From NCBI GenBank assembly GCA_009919985.1, contig RGAX01000032.1, positions 1 to 19,320 of the forward strand: a stretch of 19,320 bases of DNA, read 5' to 3'. The first letter of the stretch is position 1, and the number at the start of each line of letters is the position of its first letter. The DNA comes from Opitutaceae bacterium (GTDB taxonomy: Bacteria; Verrucomicrobiota; Verrucomicrobiia; Opitutales; Opitutaceae). A model generated the notes under the pieces. That model did not search any database, had not been told where the DNA came from, and saw nothing but the letters and a program-made list of their open reading frames with translations. Made by a program: the position numbers and the translations under genes. Shown here in pieces: positions 7,122 through 14,789 of this stretch.

Positions 7122-8884
7122 GCCGCTTTGTGCTTTGCCTCGCTCACCACGGCAGCCAACCGCACTTCGATCTCGGCGAGCGGGATCTTGGCGACGTCTT
7201 TAGAATTACGCGCCTTCAGCTCCACGATGCCGTCTTTTAGACCTTTGCTGCCAATCGTCACGCGCAGCGGAATCCCGATCAGATCGGCATCCTTAAACTT
7301 GACGCCCGGACGCTCCGCACGGTCATCAATGATGACATCCGCGCCAGCGCGCTCCGCTGCCGCGGCGAGTTTCTTCGCCAGATCCATAGCTTCAGCCGAA
7401 TCGGGATCCAGTAGACAGATGAGCACATGGAATGGCGCCACATTCCAAGGCCAGACGATACCATCAGCGTCATGACTTTGCTCGATCACGGCCTGCATCG
7501 TACGACTAATACCTATACCGAAACAGCCCATGACCATGAGATGAGATTGCTTCTGATCATCCGTGTAAACCGCGCCAAATTTTTCCGAGTATTTTGTCCC
7601 CAGCTTGAAAATATGCCCCACTTCGATGCCGCGACGCACCTGAAGCGGCTGGCCCGATTGCGGGCACGGCTCACCGGGACGAACCCGACGGAAATCCCCA
7701 AATTTCGTGATCGCCAGATCGCGCACCACATTGATGTTGCGCAGATGGAAGCCATCTTTGTTGGCGCCCGTGGTACCATTGCCGATCAGACGAATGGCGT
7801 GGTCGGCAAAAACACCGGCCAAAGCCGCTGGGTTTTTAATCGCGCCCTTCACCGCTCCCAAGCTGCCGGGTTTCGCGCCTAACACAGGCTCGATTTCTTC
7901 CGGCGTCGCTGCGCGGAAAACCGTGAAGCCGAGAGATCCAATTTTAGCTTCCTCCAATTCATCACTACCGCGAAGGATGACGATGAAAGGTTTTCCGTCG
8001 CCGATATAAACCAGCGTTTTGAACTGTCGATCGCCTGCGACATTGTAAGGCGCAGCCGCTAATGCGGCGATCGTCACGACTCCAGGCGTCGCGAATTCCT
8101 CAATCGCTCCAACCGGCGCCGCATCCGCGAGATCTTTGGGCACGAGCGCACTGGTCGCTTTCTCGCGGTTGGCTGCATAACCAGCCTCACTGTAAATTAC
8201 ATCATCGTCGCCGATTTCCGCCGGCACCATGAATTCGTGAGAAAAACTTCCACCCATCACGCCAGTATCGGCTTCGACGGCGATCGCCTGAATGCCGACG
8301 CGCTTAAAAAATTTTTCGTAGGCGGCCTTCATCGCGAAATAGCTCTTCACCGCCGCCTCGTCGTTGGCATCGAAGGAATACGCGTCCATCATCACAAACT
8401 CGCGCGCGCGCATCAGACCAAAACGCGGGCGGATCTCATTGCGAAACTTGGTCGCGATCTGAAAAAAATTCTTAGGCAAGTCACGGTAGCTAGTAATCTC
8501 CTGTTTCACAAGAGGCGTGATCACTTCTTCATGCGTCGGCCCGAGGACAAACTCAGGTTCTTTACTCCGGCCCTTGCCCGCGCCGGCGCTATCGGTGCGA
8601 AACATGATCTCGCGCGCAGCCGCCCAGCGCGGACCTTGCTCCCAATTTTCCACAGGATGCACGTGGGGCATCCAGAGCTCGATGCCACCACCCGCCTCGA
8701 TCTCTTCTCTGCAAAGTTGCGTGAGTTTTTGCATTACCCGCAGCCCAAGCGGCATGTAGGTGTAAAGCCCGCCACCGAGCTTGCGGACGAGTCCCGCGCG
8801 CATGAGCAGCTTATGCGAAGCGATCTCGGCATCGGCGGGACTTTCCTTAAGAGTAGGGACAAAATATTGGGACCAGAATTTCAT
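7118..8884 (-). CDS. proS: Prolyl-tRNA synthetase, bacterial type with editing domain
   Basis: A 588-residue class II synthetase that attaches proline to tRNA-Pro in the cytosol. In order: N-terminal catalytic half with LGPTHEEV and class II motif 2 region FRNEIRPRFGLMRAREF; an inserted YbaK-like editing domain (roughly 225-395, with FKTLVYIGDGKPF carrying the Lys expected for Ala-tRNA-Pro hydrolysis); motif 3 GCFGIGISRTMQAVIEQ; and a C-terminal anticodon-binding domain ending in ISR-independent EVRLAAVVSEAKHKAA. The length fits E. coli ProS (572). The frame is open to 8923, but the ATG at 8884 is chosen because MKFWSQYFVPTLKE is the usual N-terminus and CGAGG lies 5 bases upstream, one of the few clear ribosome-binding sites in the window. 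It is first gene of proS-clpS-DUF2017. Confidence 0.97.
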   Translation of the reverse strand: MKFWSQYFVPTLKESPADAEIASHKLLMRAGLVRKLGGGLYTYMPLGLRVMQKLTQLCREEIEAGGGIELWMPHVHPVENWEQGPRWAAAREIMFRTDSAGAGKGRSKEPEFVLGPTHEEVITPLVKQEITSYRDLPKNFFQIATKFRNEIRPRFGLMRAREFVMMDAYSFDANDEAAVKSYFAMKAAYEKFFKRVGIQAIAVEADTGVMGGSFSHEFMVPAEIGDDDVIYSEAGYAANREKATSALVPKDLADAAPVGAIEEFATPGVVTIAALAAAPYNVAGDRQFKTLVYIGDGKPFIVILRGSDELEEAKIGSLGFTVFRAATPEEIEPVLGAKPGSLGAVKGAIKNPAALAGVFADHAIRLIGNGTTGANKDGFHLRNINVVRDLAITKFGDFRRVRPGEPCPQSGQPLQVRRGIEVGHIFKLGTKYSEKFGAVYTDDQKQSHLMVMGCFGIGISRTMQAVIEQSHDADGIVWPWNVAPFHVLICLLDPDSAEAMDLAKKLAAAAERAGADVIIDDRAERPGVKFKDADLIGIPLRVTIGSKGLKDGIVELKARNSKDVAKIPLAEIEVRLAAVVSEAKHKAA

Positions 8885-8973
8885 GTAGCCTCGTAACGAA
8901 ACGAGCCGCCCCCCTGTGCGCAAATTTATTTGCGAGTACGGCCGACTACGAGGTTAATGCCACCCTATCGTCC
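8885..8973. promoter_or_regulatory. Divergent promoter region with a 16-bp palindrome
   Basis: This 89-base gap separates divergent proS and the membrane-anchored protein gene. It contains CGCAAAT-TT-ATTTGCG (8919-8934), a palindrome with perfect 7-bp arms, and a wider inverted pair CCTCGTA (8889-8895)/TACGAGG (8947-8953). The palindrome is placed where a dimeric repressor could affect both genes. Clear -35/-10 boxes were not found. The symmetry is seen; regulation is inferred. Confidence 0.45.
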
Positions 8974-9588
8974 ATGTCCGGCTCCTCCTCCCATCGTAAA
9001 CCTTGGCCCATGAAATGGGTCGTCCTCATTATTGTCGTCAGCCTGGCCGGCTATACGTTTGTAACTCTGCGCTACCGCAAGACCGCGCCGTCTTATCTGC
9101 CCTATCAAGACACCAAAAACCGCGCGGGTGTGCTCCGACTGCTCTCGGCCGGCTTTCAACGCATCATTTTGAGCGCGCAACGCCCTGCGGAAGCCGGCTC
9201 CGTACGCAACAGCGCCGCCAGCATCGCTGCGCCAGGCGGCTTAGACTACGACCTCGGACCGTCCTTGCTCGATCTCCCCCTGCTACCCGCTGAAATCACT
9301 CGCGTTCATGCCCCGGCATCGATCAGCGCGCTGCTTGCTTATCCAATCGAGTTCACCTGCACGCTGGCGGACAACAAACGCCAACTCTCCGGCGCCGAGC
9401 TCTACCTAAAAGACAACGTCATCACTTTACTCCCGACGTTTGAACAGCTCGACGGTGGCCTCATGGCCCGCACTCGCGAGAGCGTCGTTTTAGTAACCGT
9501 TCCAGCCGGCACTTTAAAGCCCGGCACCTACCGTGCCGTAGTTGTCGGCGAACGCACCTCCCGAGCTTGGAGCGTGCAAGTGCATTGA
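8974..9588 (+). CDS. Membrane-anchored protein of unknown function
   Basis: A 204-residue protein with a basic N-terminus (SSHRKPWP), one hydrophobic span (MKWVVLIIVVSLAGYTFVTL, about 13-32) and a long outer domain with proline-rich and beta-type segments, for example AYPIEFTCTLADNKRQLSGA and TVPAGTLKPGTYRAVVVGE, which hints at an immunoglobulin-like beta sandwich. No cleavage site after the span is obvious, so it is probably a single-pass anchor. I do not recognise the family. An alternative ATG at 9010 would begin exactly at the span (see findings). It lies 37 bases upstream of argA on the same strand and may be co-transcribed, but nothing ties it to arginine synthesis. Confidence 0.7.
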   Translation: MSGSSSHRKPWPMKWVVLIIVVSLAGYTFVTLRYRKTAPSYLPYQDTKNRAGVLRLLSAGFQRIILSAQRPAEAGSVRNSAASIAAPGGLDYDLGPSLLDLPLLPAEITRVHAPASISALLAYPIEFTCTLADNKRQLSGAELYLKDNVITLLPTFEQLDGGLMARTRESVVLVTVPAGTLKPGTYRAVVVGERTSRAWSVQVH

Positions 9589-9625
9589 CGCCGCCCGCCC
9601 CTTAGTCGCAAATCACGCTACTTCC

Positions 9626-10981
9626 ATGAGCAACGGCCCCGGCCCCACCCTTCCGCCCTCCGCGCCCGCGGTTTCCGCTCCCGCCCAAGCTACCACGATC
9701 AAGCCTAATGATCTACGAGGCATCCTGAAATACGTCCCTCGTTTTCAAGGCCAGATATTCATTATCGCCATCGATGGCGCCATCATAGCGGACGAAAATT
9801 TCAGCAACCTACTGGTCGACATCGCTGTACTTCGCAGCCTCGGCATCAAAATCGTGCTCGTCCACGGCATCGGCCACCAAGTCCAAGAACTGTCCGAACT
9901 TCGCGGAGTCGCCATCACCAACAACGACGGCACCGGAATCACAGACGCTGCCACACTCGATCTTTCCATCCGCGCCGGCTCACGCGTCTCCCATCTCATT
10001 CTCGAAGGACTCACGCAAAATTCCCTTAAAGCCGTCATCACCAATGCCGTGCGCGCGCTTCCCCTCGGCATCATCCGCGGCGTAGACCAACTGCTCACCG
10101 GTAAAGTCGAGCGCATCGACAAAGACTTCATCCTGGAACTCATCACCCAACAGGTCGTTCCCTTGATCACGCCCATCGCCTTTGGGCCCGATGGAAAATC
10201 CCTACGGGTAAACTCTGACCTCCTCGCCGCGGAAGTCGCCGAAGCGCTGCACGCCACCAAGATCATCTACCTCACGCCCCACGCCGGCCTCGAGATTAAC
10301 GGCAGTGTCCGCCGCGAAATCTCAGTCGAAGCGCTGACCAAAATTCTTGCCACTCAACCCGAGCAAATCGCCGAGCCCGTGCGCAGCAAAGCCGAGCACG
10401 CGGTCAAAGCCATCGAGACCGGCACCCCGCGCGTACACATCGTCGATGGCCGCATCTTCGACGGCTTGCTCAACGAAATTTTCTCCAACGAAGGCGTCGG
10501 CTCCCTCGTCTATGGCAACGACTACCAACAAATCCGCAAAGCCTCTAAACGCGACGTCCGGCTCATTTACAACCTCACCCGCGCCGCCGTGAAGCGCGAG
10601 GAGTTGCTCCACCGCACGCAGCAAGCTATCGAGAAAAACATCGATCAATTTTTCGTCTTCGAAATCGACGAAAACATCATCGCCTGCGTCACCCTCTATT
10701 TTTATCCTGACAAACCGCAGCTCGCGGAAATCGGTTCACTCTATGTGCTGCCGTTTTACCACAATCGCGGCATTGGCAAAAAAATGGTCGAGTACGCCTG
10801 CCTCCAAGCCAAAGAACGCGGCGTCAATGGGGTCATCGCACTCTCCACCCAAAGCTTTGGCTTTTTCTCCAACGTGTGCGGTTTCGAGGAAGCGACCAAA
10901 GAGGTTTTGCCAGAGGCACGCCTCAAAATTTACGAAGACAGCGGTCGCAACGCCAAGGTCTTGGTTAAAGCACTCAGTTAA
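9626..10981 (+). CDS. argA: Amino-acid N-acetyltransferase (N-acetylglutamate synthase)
   Basis: A 451-residue two-domain enzyme that makes N-acetylglutamate from acetyl-CoA and glutamate, the first step of arginine synthesis. Residues about 30-270 form the amino-acid-kinase-like domain (FIIAIDGAIIADENFSNLLV; VLRSLGIKIVLVHGIGHQVQ), which in this family binds arginine for feedback control. Residues about 295-451 are the GNAT acetyltransferase, with AEIGSLYVLPFYHNRGIGKK as the acetyl-CoA binding motif and FGFFSNVCGFEEA near the end. Length matches E. coli ArgA (443). The frame extends back to 9542 inside the preceding gene; the ATG at 9626 is chosen because the first 28 residues would be shadow sequence. 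The first 28 residues from this start are proline- and alanine-rich. No Shine-Dalgarno is visible. Confidence 0.92.
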   Translation: MSNGPGPTLPPSAPAVSAPAQATTIKPNDLRGILKYVPRFQGQIFIIAIDGAIIADENFSNLLVDIAVLRSLGIKIVLVHGIGHQVQELSELRGVAITNNDGTGITDAATLDLSIRAGSRVSHLILEGLTQNSLKAVITNAVRALPLGIIRGVDQLLTGKVERIDKDFILELITQQVVPLITPIAFGPDGKSLRVNSDLLAAEVAEALHATKIIYLTPHAGLEINGSVRREISVEALTKILATQPEQIAEPVRSKAEHAVKAIETGTPRVHIVDGRIFDGLLNEIFSNEGVGSLVYGNDYQQIRKASKRDVRLIYNLTRAAVKREELLHRTQQAIEKNIDQFFVFEIDENIIACVTLYFYPDKPQLAEIGSLYVLPFYHNRGIGKKMVEYACLQAKERGVNGVIALSTQSFGFFSNVCGFEEATKEVLPEARLKIYEDSGRNAKVLVKALS

Positions 10982-11001
10982 AAACTCACGAGGCGTTCGT
11001 C

Positions 11002-11023
11002 GTCGATCCATCAAGCGATCGAC
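11002..11023. other. Hairpin between convergent genes
   Basis: A perfect 7-bp inverted repeat GTCGATC (11002-11008)/GATCGAC (11017-11023) with an 8-base loop lies in the 57-base gap between argA and the antiporter gene, which converge. There is no T tract on either strand, so it may be a weak or factor-assisted two-way terminator. Confidence 0.4.
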
Positions 11024-11038
11024 ACGCATAACGCGACC

Positions 11039-12472
11039 TCAGAGGAACATAAAACAGAGGCCCATGATGATCGTGGGCGGCAAGGCCCAGACAAATAGTT
11101 GAAGGGGCGCTACGCCCTCTGGAAAATAACGCTTTAAGATCGTCTGCCCCGCCGGATTAGGGGCATTGGCGATCACCGTCAAACCACCTCCGGTGACAGC
11201 CCCTGCAACAACCGCGTATTTCATCCCGTCGGTAAATCCAGGCACCAACGTCGCCAGATAGGTGATCGCAGCATTATCATTAAACGCGGTCAAAATCGTC
11301 GCGCCGAAAAACACCGGAACCTCGCCGAGGCTTTTCAACACCGGTTCAATCCACCAGCCCTGCAAGCCGCCATGCACTACCAATCCCGCTAAGAAAAATC
11401 CGACCAAAATCGGGGCCCGTAAATCAAGCTTCGTCTGGTGGTGGGCCGTGGCCTGCATGAACGCCACGAAAAATAAAAATCCTCCCACAAAAAGCACCGG
11501 ATAATGAGCCATCCAGACCACCAAGCCCAAAAAAACTAAATGCGCGAGCGTCACCCATGAGGGAATCGAAGCTGAGACAGCCGATTTTTTTTGCGGCCCA
11601 CCACTCGATTTGAGTGCAAGTAACTCAGCTCGAAAACAGGTAAACGTGAAACCCGTGGCCGCCACGATACCCAACGCGGCCTTCCAACCGAAATGGGTGA
11701 GCATAAAACCCGTACCCCACTTCCACGGCCCCGCGACCATCAAGACCGGAGGCGCCGCAAAATGCGTCAACGTCCCCCCCACCGAGATATTAACGAACAG
11801 CAACGCGAGTGTCGCGTACTTGAGCCGCATCGAGGGCTGCAAATCGTAAAATTGATGAGCTAACATAAGCGCTGCGATCGTCATCGCCGCAGGCTCGGTG
11901 ATAAACGACCCCAACAACGGCGCCAAAACCAGAATCGACCACCACCACGCCACAGGCTTGCCCCGACCCAGCGCCGCCACCCCACGCAGCGCCCGCTCCG
12001 CCAGTGTCAATACCGGTCGGGTTGCAGCAATCGCCATCACCACGACCACAAACATCGCCTCCGTGTAATTCACCTGATGCGCGATGTAATTAATCGCCGT
12101 GTTCCCGCCTTTGAAGCCCACTAAAGCACCCGCAAGCACCAAGGCCCAAAGCCCGAAAACCGCTTCAATTTCACCAAAGAAATGAAGTGCCTGGCCCTTG
12201 AAGCTGACTTCATCCGGCTGGCCATCATCGTTCGTATCCGACCGCGGTGTTCGCTCACGCACCGTGCGCGCGTGACGCTCCTCCACGATGTGCGCCCAAT
12301 GTTGAATTTTGCCGGCCAAAAATGTGTGGGTAATCGCCAATAGAAAAATCACCGTGGCCACCAAATTAAAGGGCTCCGCCTGAATCCGCGCCAACAACAC
12401 CTCGAGTAGCCCCGCCGACGACGATGCCGGATACGAATCAAGCGGGAGCGGAAAATTAATCGGGGGTATCAT
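11039..12472 (-). CDS. Putative Na+/H+ antiporter (Na_H_antiport_3 type)
   Basis: A 477-residue inner-membrane protein with about eleven spans, resembling the putative Na+/H+ antiporter family (PF07399). Conserved-looking stretches: FITEPAAMTIAALMLAHQFY, SVGGTLTHFAAPPVLMVAGP, ILTAFNDNAAITYLATLVPG and GGGLTVIANAPNPAGQTIL; the half-buried Asn/Asp and small-residue motifs are what ion antiporters show. The family is little studied; ion specificity is not proven. Between the first and second spans lies a soluble loop with basic residues and an EF-hand-like DTNDDGQPDE (79-88). The ATG overlaps the serB stop by 4 bases, so translation is likely coupled. It ends 57 bases from convergent argA. Confidence 0.8.
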   Translation of the reverse strand: MIPPINFPLPLDSYPASSSAGLLEVLLARIQAEPFNLVATVIFLLAITHTFLAGKIQHWAHIVEERHARTVRERTPRSDTNDDGQPDEVSFKGQALHFFGEIEAVFGLWALVLAGALVGFKGGNTAINYIAHQVNYTEAMFVVVVMAIAATRPVLTLAERALRGVAALGRGKPVAWWWSILVLAPLLGSFITEPAAMTIAALMLAHQFYDLQPSMRLKYATLALLFVNISVGGTLTHFAAPPVLMVAGPWKWGTGFMLTHFGWKAALGIVAATGFTFTCFRAELLALKSSGGPQKKSAVSASIPSWVTLAHLVFLGLVVWMAHYPVLFVGGFLFFVAFMQATAHHQTKLDLRAPILVGFFLAGLVVHGGLQGWWIEPVLKSLGEVPVFFGATILTAFNDNAAITYLATLVPGFTDGMKYAVVAGAVTGGGLTVIANAPNPAGQTILKRYFPEGVAPLQLFVWALPPTIIMGLCFMFL

Positions 12473-13110
12473 AAAATTTTCAGGAGCGCATCCAGCGTAT
12501 AGATGAAATCGTGCGCCCCTTGGCGCACTGCCTCACGCGGAGTGTAGCGACCAAATCCCACAAAGCGATCTACCGACGGTTTTGTTTCCAAATCACTCGC
12601 TCCATCGCCCACCATTACAAATTGCGTCGGAGAAAACTCACGTTTCAAAGCCGCGACGATCTCCGGTTTTCCGCCCGAACGCGTCGTCGGATAGTTTTTA
12701 TCATAACCGTTATAGGCACCGTCGGGATGGAAGAAAATATCCACCGCTTCGACTCTCTCGATCCCGAGGTGCTCGGCCAAGGAAGCCATCAAGGGGCGGA
12801 ACCCTCCACTGATAATCACGGGCGTCCAACCACGTAACTTGAGCGCAGCGATCGTAGCCTGCGCCGTCGGCTCCACGGTTTCAACATAGCGCCGCCCCAC
12901 CGCATCCGCATCTGCGCGGCGCGGTTGGATGATCTCCAGTCGGCGGCCAAATACGGCCTCCACCGGCAGGCGGCCATTCATCGCGTCATGGGTCATCGCT
13001 TCGATTTGGGCAAATACCGCTGGGCCACGACTGCGTCCGAGTTCGTCGATGCCTTCAATCGCGCTTAGCGTGCTATCGCAGTCGAAAGCGATGATTTTGA
13101 TGGTCCCCAT
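12469..13110 (-). CDS. serB: Phosphoserine phosphatase-like HAD hydrolase
   Basis: A 213-residue cytosolic HAD phosphatase. Motif I is FDCDST (Asp10 nucleophile, Asp12 acid/base), motif II ISGG (100-103), Lys148 in GGKPEIV, and motif IV GDGASDLE (168-175, with Asp169 and Asp173 for Mg2+). A helical cap (about 20-80) contains EGIDELGRSRGPAVFAQIEA, and the residues around MTHDAMNGRLPVEAVF match the SerB cap. It removes phosphate from 3-phosphoserine, the last step of serine synthesis. It lacks the N-terminal ACT-like extension of E. coli SerB, as do many short forms. Other small-molecule HAD phosphatases share the fold, but the cap match favours SerB. Likely first gene of a two-gene unit with the antiporter. 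Confidence 0.85.
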   Translation of the reverse strand: MGTIKIIAFDCDSTLSAIEGIDELGRSRGPAVFAQIEAMTHDAMNGRLPVEAVFGRRLEIIQPRRADADAVGRRYVETVEPTAQATIAALKLRGWTPVIISGGFRPLMASLAEHLGIERVEAVDIFFHPDGAYNGYDKNYPTTRSGGKPEIVAALKREFSPTQFVMVGDGASDLETKPSVDRFVGFGRYTPREAVRQGAHDFIYTLDALLKIL

Positions 13111-13148
13111 TGCGCTTTAACAGGTCGCGCCCGACGGAAGCGGGCAAC

Positions 13149-13178
13149 AAAAAAGCCCTCCGAAATCGGAGGGCTTTT
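13149..13178 (-). terminator. Intrinsic terminator after rpmE
   Basis: Perfect 8-bp stem GCCCTCCG (13155-13162)/CGGAGGGC (13167-13174) with a 4-base loop. On the minus strand it is followed by six T (complement of 13149-13154), 20 bases past the rpmE stop. The plus strand has four T after the stem, so some two-way action is possible, but no plus-strand gene needs it. It separates the ribosomal protein genes from serB. Confidence 0.9.
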
Positions 13179-13198
13179 GAAAGGAGCAACAAGTCGAA

Positions 13199-13453
13199 TT
13201 ACTTCTTCGCGGCGACGCGCTTGAACTTGTTCGTAAATTTTTCGACGCGACCAGCCGTGTCGACCAAGCGCTTCTCGCCGGTATAGGCGGGATGCGAATC
13301 CATCGTCACGTCGCGTACGATGATGAAATACTCGGTACCATCGATGTTTTCCTTACGGGCGGATTTCATCGTGGACTTCGTCAGGAAACGTTTGCCCGTT
13401 CCAATATCGAGGAAGCAGACGTCGTTGAGCGTGGGATGGCCTTCGGCTTTCAC
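13199..13453 (-). CDS. rpmE: 50S ribosomal protein L31, type B
   Basis: An 84-residue ribosomal protein of the B (zinc-free) type: MKAEGHPTLNDVCFLDIGTG at the start, then FLTKSTMKS and SHPAYTGEKRLVDTAGRVEK, which match RpmE2/L31B. The CxxC pair of zinc-binding L31 is absent; only one Cys (13) is present. The start is GTG at 13453. It lies 19 bases after rpmJ and is closed by a strong terminator, so the two form one unit. In many bacteria L31B/L36B are zinc-starvation paralogues under Zur; I see no Zur-like palindrome upstream, so here they may be the standing copies. Confidence 0.95.
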   Translation of the reverse strand: MKAEGHPTLNDVCFLDIGTGKRFLTKSTMKSARKENIDGTEYFIIVRDVTMDSHPAYTGEKRLVDTAGRVEKFTNKFKRVAAKK

Positions 13454-13472
13454 AGTAGTAAAAAAGGGTTAA

Positions 13473-13598
13473 TTAGCCTTGGCGCGCTTTGTAACGCGGC
13501 TCGACTTTGTTGATCACGTAGATTTTGCCTTTGCGACGCACGACCTGGCAGGCCGGGTGACGCTTCTTGGCGGATTTGATGGAAGAAACAACTTTCAT
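13473..13598 (-). CDS. rpmJ: 50S ribosomal protein L36, zinc-free (long) type
   Basis: A 41-residue gene found by reading the gap upstream of rpmE. It starts MKVVSSIKSAKKRHPACQVV and ends KVEPRYKARQG. This is the L36 fold, but it has a single Cys (17) in place of the C-x2-C...C-x4-H zinc site, so it is the C-minus form, the usual companion of L31 type B. ATG at 13598, TAA at 13475-13473. No Shine-Dalgarno is seen. Upstream, 79 bases separate it from the YqgE gene on the same strand, enough for its own promoter. Confidence 0.95.
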   Translation of the reverse strand: MKVVSSIKSAKKRHPACQVVRRKGKIYVINKVEPRYKARQG

Positions 13599-13677
13599 AA
13601 AACGGTTGAAAACAGTCTTCGATTTCGCCTCTGTCAACTGAATTGTCCAGCTGAGTCAAAAACGCAGGCTAAATTCA

Positions 13678-14232
13678 TCAGTTCCATCCTGTTTCCTCGG
13701 GTTCATGCGCGAGCAGGCGCCATTCCGCCCCTTCTCTGGCCAGTAGTTCGCGCCACAGCGTATGATCGAGCGGCAATTCAAACAAATCGTGCGGAGCAGT
13801 GACGACCACCCACGTGTTTTGCTCCAACTCGTTTTCTAATTGTCCTGCCGTCCAACCTGCATAACCAGCAAATGCCCGCAGCGCGGCATCTTCGGCGTCG
13901 CGCAATTGTGTCGCCTGTTCGGGCTCGATCCCAAAGTGCAAACGAAAGCCGTTTTCCTGCGTTTCCCAAGCGACCAGGACTAATTGTTTTTTCTCCACGG
14001 GACCGCCATTGCAGAGCGGCACACTGGCTAGGGGCCCGAGCGCGAAATCACCCTGCAACTCACCGAGACGCTTGCCCAGCGGACGGTTTAACACGACGCC
14101 CATCGCGCCGTCGGCGTTGTGCGACGACATGAGAATCACGGTGCGGCGAAAATTCGAATCTTTCAACGAAGGGTGCGCCAACAAGAGCGCTCCGGCCAAC
14201 GTCTCATCGCGTTCTGTGCGTGGGGCAGACAT
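13678..14232 (-). CDS. YqgE/AlgH family protein (DUF179)
   Basis: A 184-residue protein with the family landmarks: LAGALLLAHPSLKDSNFRRT near the N-terminus, GAMGVVLNRPLGKRL, CNGGPVEKKQLVLV, and FAGYAGWTAGQLENELEQN in the second half. The length fits (about 180-190). The biochemical role is not settled: AlgH was named for an effect on alginate expression in Pseudomonas, and yqgE is often beside yqgF, which is not present here. It follows the dCMP deaminase gene by 29 bases and is probably co-transcribed with it. Family assignment is firm. Confidence 0.92.
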   Translation of the reverse strand: MSAPRTERDETLAGALLLAHPSLKDSNFRRTVILMSSHNADGAMGVVLNRPLGKRLGELQGDFALGPLASVPLCNGGPVEKKQLVLVAWETQENGFRLHFGIEPEQATQLRDAEDAALRAFAGYAGWTAGQLENELEQNTWVVVTAPHDLFELPLDHTLWRELLAREGAEWRLLAHEPEETGWN

Positions 14233-14261
14233 TTATAGTCGGTGTGTCTTGCAGTTAAAAT

Positions 14262-14735
14262 TCAAAGTTTGAGGATCACCACGCCAGCATCCAGCAGCAA
14301 TGGGGCCACGAGAGGATCGTTGTGATAATCTGATCGATATCGCACTTCCGCGATGCCCGCCGCTGCGAGAATTTTTGCGCAATTAATGCACGGAAAATGG
14401 GTCACGTAGGCCACGCACCCTTCGACCGAACTGCCGCGACGCGCCGCATCAGCCACGGCGTTTTGCTCAGCGTGAACAGTTGCCTGCTCATGACCTTCAC
14501 GCAGTCGCGACACGTGAGGAGTGCCCGGCAAAAATCCGTTATAGCCGGCTGCAACGAGTCGATTTTTCCGTTCGCCCCCAGTCACAATGACGCAGCCCAC
14601 ATGTAAACGTTCGCAGTTTGAACGCGTGGACATCAGCACCGCCGTCGCCATGAAATACTCATCCCACGAGGGACGGTGTGTGAATTTTTTCGCGGCTTGC
14701 GCGATCAGATCGACGGGATGAACGGTCTTTGGCAT
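14262..14735 (-). CDS. dCMP deaminase family protein
   Basis: A 157-residue zinc deaminase. Zinc and catalytic motifs: HAEQNAV (His88, Glu90 as proton shuttle) and THFPCINCAKIL (Cys116, Cys119). LHVGCVIV and AAGYNGFLPGTPH are typical of deoxycytidylate deaminases (ComEB-like), which turn dCMP into dUMP for dTTP synthesis. The frame is open to 14768, but the ATG at 14735 is used since the extra residues overlap the divergent promoter region and the body begins soon after; AAGG lies about 9 bases upstream. ComEB-type members are allosterically regulated by dCTP/dTTP; whether this is so here is unknown. It is divergent from the polyketide operon with 54 bases between starts. Confidence 0.9.
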   Translation of the reverse strand: MPKTVHPVDLIAQAAKKFTHRPSWDEYFMATAVLMSTRSNCERLHVGCVIVTGGERKNRLVAAGYNGFLPGTPHVSRLREGHEQATVHAEQNAVADAARRGSSVEGCVAYVTHFPCINCAKILAAAGIAEVRYRSDYHNDPLVAPLLLDAGVVILKL

Positions 14736-14789
14736 GGGCGACAACCTTGAACACTGGACAGCCGCCACGCAACGCGCAACATTGCCCTC

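Noticed and set aside
8237..8896. Plus-strand open frame of 219 codons inside proS
   Set aside because: Antisense to a strongly conserved synthetase; no recognisable domain.
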